From: an uncultured Blautia sp.
GTDB lineage: Bacteria; Bacillota_A; Clostridia; Lachnospirales; Lachnospiraceae
Direction: 5' to 3'
Length of the DNA: 5,666 bases
Assembly (NCBI GenBank): GCA_905209435.1
Contig: CAJLTE010000149.1
Span: 1 to 5,666 of the forward strand
The notes under the pieces are model-generated. The model worked only from the letters and a program-made list of their open reading frames with translations, had not been told where the DNA came from and searched no databases. The translations under genes and the position numbers were made by a program. Every line of letters starts with the position of its first letter. Within the stretch, counting starts at the first letter, position 1. Positions 5,371-5,666 of this stretch are shown piece after piece.

Positions 5371-5380
5371 CCCTCCCTTT
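5371..5380 (-). promoter_or_regulatory. Shine-Dalgarno deciding the soj start
   Basis: AAAGGGAGGG on the minus strand is followed by TTGATATTG. The first TTG (5370) is immediately adjacent, too close for initiation; the second (5364) has normal spacing and gives the family-typical MGRTIA start. Confidence 0.7.
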
Positions 5381-5412
5381 CATATTATTTAGGTTACTGT
5401 TCACACAACATT

Positions 5413-5442
5413 TTTATAAAAAGCAACATGTTTAATTGTAAA
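5413..5442 (-). promoter_or_regulatory. Likely sigma-A promoter of the soj operon
   Basis: TTTACA (5442-5437, five of six consensus bases), an 18-base spacer and TATAAA (5418-5413) place a transcription start near 5406, about 42 bases before the TTG. The -35 element overlaps the U-run that ends the upstream RNA, so the two transcription units are packed end to end. Confidence 0.6.
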
Positions 5443-5465
5443 AAAAGAAGCCTGCTTGCAGGATT
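5440..5465 (-). terminator. 3' end of the structured RNA with a competing local hairpin
   Basis: The 3' part reads AATCCTGCAAGCAGGCTTC and then seven T residues. CCTG and CAGG can form a small local hairpin (5462-5451) directly before the U-run. The same CCTGC is the 3' arm of P2. Pairing in P2 and in the local hairpin exclude each other, an arrangement seen in attenuators. Alternatively P1 (AAGCC/GGCTT) itself is the terminator base. Confidence 0.55.
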
Positions 5466-5546
5466 CTCCAACTACGGCAGGGCACCTCGAGCGCCATCTA
5501 ACTTTCTGCTACAGTGTAATCCTGCCTGGTAGGGCTTTTTATGTAA
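5440..5546 (-). ncRNA. Candidate structured small RNA between parS and soj, about 105 nt
   Basis: Minus-strand RNA folds into one long branched hairpin. P1 pairs AAGCC (5537-5533) with GGCTT (5452-5448). P2 is a perfect eight pairs, GCAGGATT (5525-5518) with AATCCTGC (5465-5458). P3 pairs 5515-5506 with 5480-5471, nine of ten positions including two G-U. P4 is GGCGC (5495-5491) with GTGCC (5485-5481), loop TCGAG. Single-stranded AAAGTTAGAT (5505-5496) lies between P3 and P4. A C and seven U residues follow P1. Three pairs in P3/P4 are G-U on this strand but A-C mismatches on the other, so the minus strand is the RNA. One outer P1 extension favours the plus strand. An extended -10 at 5553-5561 fits its 5' end. 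I recognise no Rfam class; SRP RNA, T-box and common riboswitch cores are not visible. It could also be a leader or terminator upstream of soj. Confidence 0.6.
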
Positions 5547-5552
5547 TAGAAA

Positions 5553-5561
5553 ATTTTAACA
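5553..5561 (-). promoter_or_regulatory. Extended -10 promoter for the structured RNA
   Basis: TGTTAAAAT on the minus strand fits the extended -10 form TGnTATAAT with one deviation. The predicted start near 5546 is about nine bases before P1. No good -35 is visible 17-18 bases upstream (TTTTAT), which extended -10 promoters tolerate. Confidence 0.45.
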
Positions 5562-5583
5562 GGATTTTTTATCACATAAAAAA

Positions 5584-5599
5584 TGTTTCACGTGAAATA
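5584..5599. promoter_or_regulatory. parS: parS site (ParB-binding centromere element)
   Basis: TGTTTCACGTGAAATA matches the 16-base parS consensus TGTTTCACGTGAAACA at 15 positions, deviating only at position 15. The central CACGTG and flanking TTT/AAA are intact, and the near-palindrome extends further (AAA/TTT outside). It lies about 220 bases upstream of soj, as expected for an origin-proximal par locus, and directly upstream of the promoter of the structured RNA. Confidence 0.93.
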
Positions 5600-5666
5600 T
5601 TTTGCAAATTTTAATTGCACACAATAACCAAAGTTTATAGATCACACCACCATCCTACAGGTTCTG

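Noticed and set aside
5339..5383. 14-codon ORF from an ATG just before soj
   Set aside because: It has no SD of its own, and its coding sequence contains the soj SD. It appears to be chance.
5440..5546. Assignment of the structured RNA to SRP RNA, T-box or a known riboswitch
   Set aside because: The SRP GGAA apical region, the T-box AGGGUGG core and the common riboswitch consensus elements that I know are all absent.
5600..5666. Possible 3' end of an rsmG-like gene upstream of soj
   Set aside because: All three minus frames reach a stop within a few codons, and the few residues do not resemble the RsmG C-terminus; nothing can be supported here.

Overview
The window looks like an origin-proximal stretch of a low-GC Clostridia chromosome, most likely a Lachnospiraceae member. 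Four things support this. There is a soj/spo0J (parA/parB) pair with a near-perfect parS site, followed by a DUF4446 membrane protein. The seryl-tRNA synthetase has motifs (GSCSNLGDAQARR, HTLNNTVVAPPRM) that I associate with gut Lachnospiraceae. There is a DUF3881-type protein. Spacers are very AT-rich and the Shine-Dalgarno sequences are strong. Every gene I can support lies on the minus strand, so the biological order runs from right to left.

Layout in the direction of transcription. Positions 5600-5666 hold nothing I recognise. A parS site (5584-5599) is followed by an apparent small RNA gene (about 5546-5440) with its own extended -10 promoter, a long branched hairpin and a U-run. The promoter of soj starts in that U-run. 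soj (4597-5364, TTG start) overlaps spo0J (3596-4597) by one base, and the DUF4446 gene (3062-3586) follows nine bases later with its ribosome binding site built on the spo0J stop codon. These three look like one operon. An AT-rich spacer of 241 bases (2821-3061) carries two families of tandem repeats and leads to serS (1528-2820). A second repeat-bearing spacer (1342-1527) separates serS from the DUF3881 gene (469-1341). After it come a textbook sigma-A promoter (362-390), a terminator-type hairpin (295-331), a 25-codon small ORF (177-254) and the first 62 codons of an M20-family metallopeptidase/amidohydrolase that runs off the left edge.

Functionally, Soj and Spo0J with parS form the chromosome segregation and origin-control module. 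SerRS is a housekeeping enzyme with no T-box leader visible here. DUF3881 and DUF4446 are uncharacterised. The parts least explained by standard annotation are the structured RNA between parS and soj, the promoter-hairpin-microORF leader in front of the M20 gene, and the repeat-filled serS leader.
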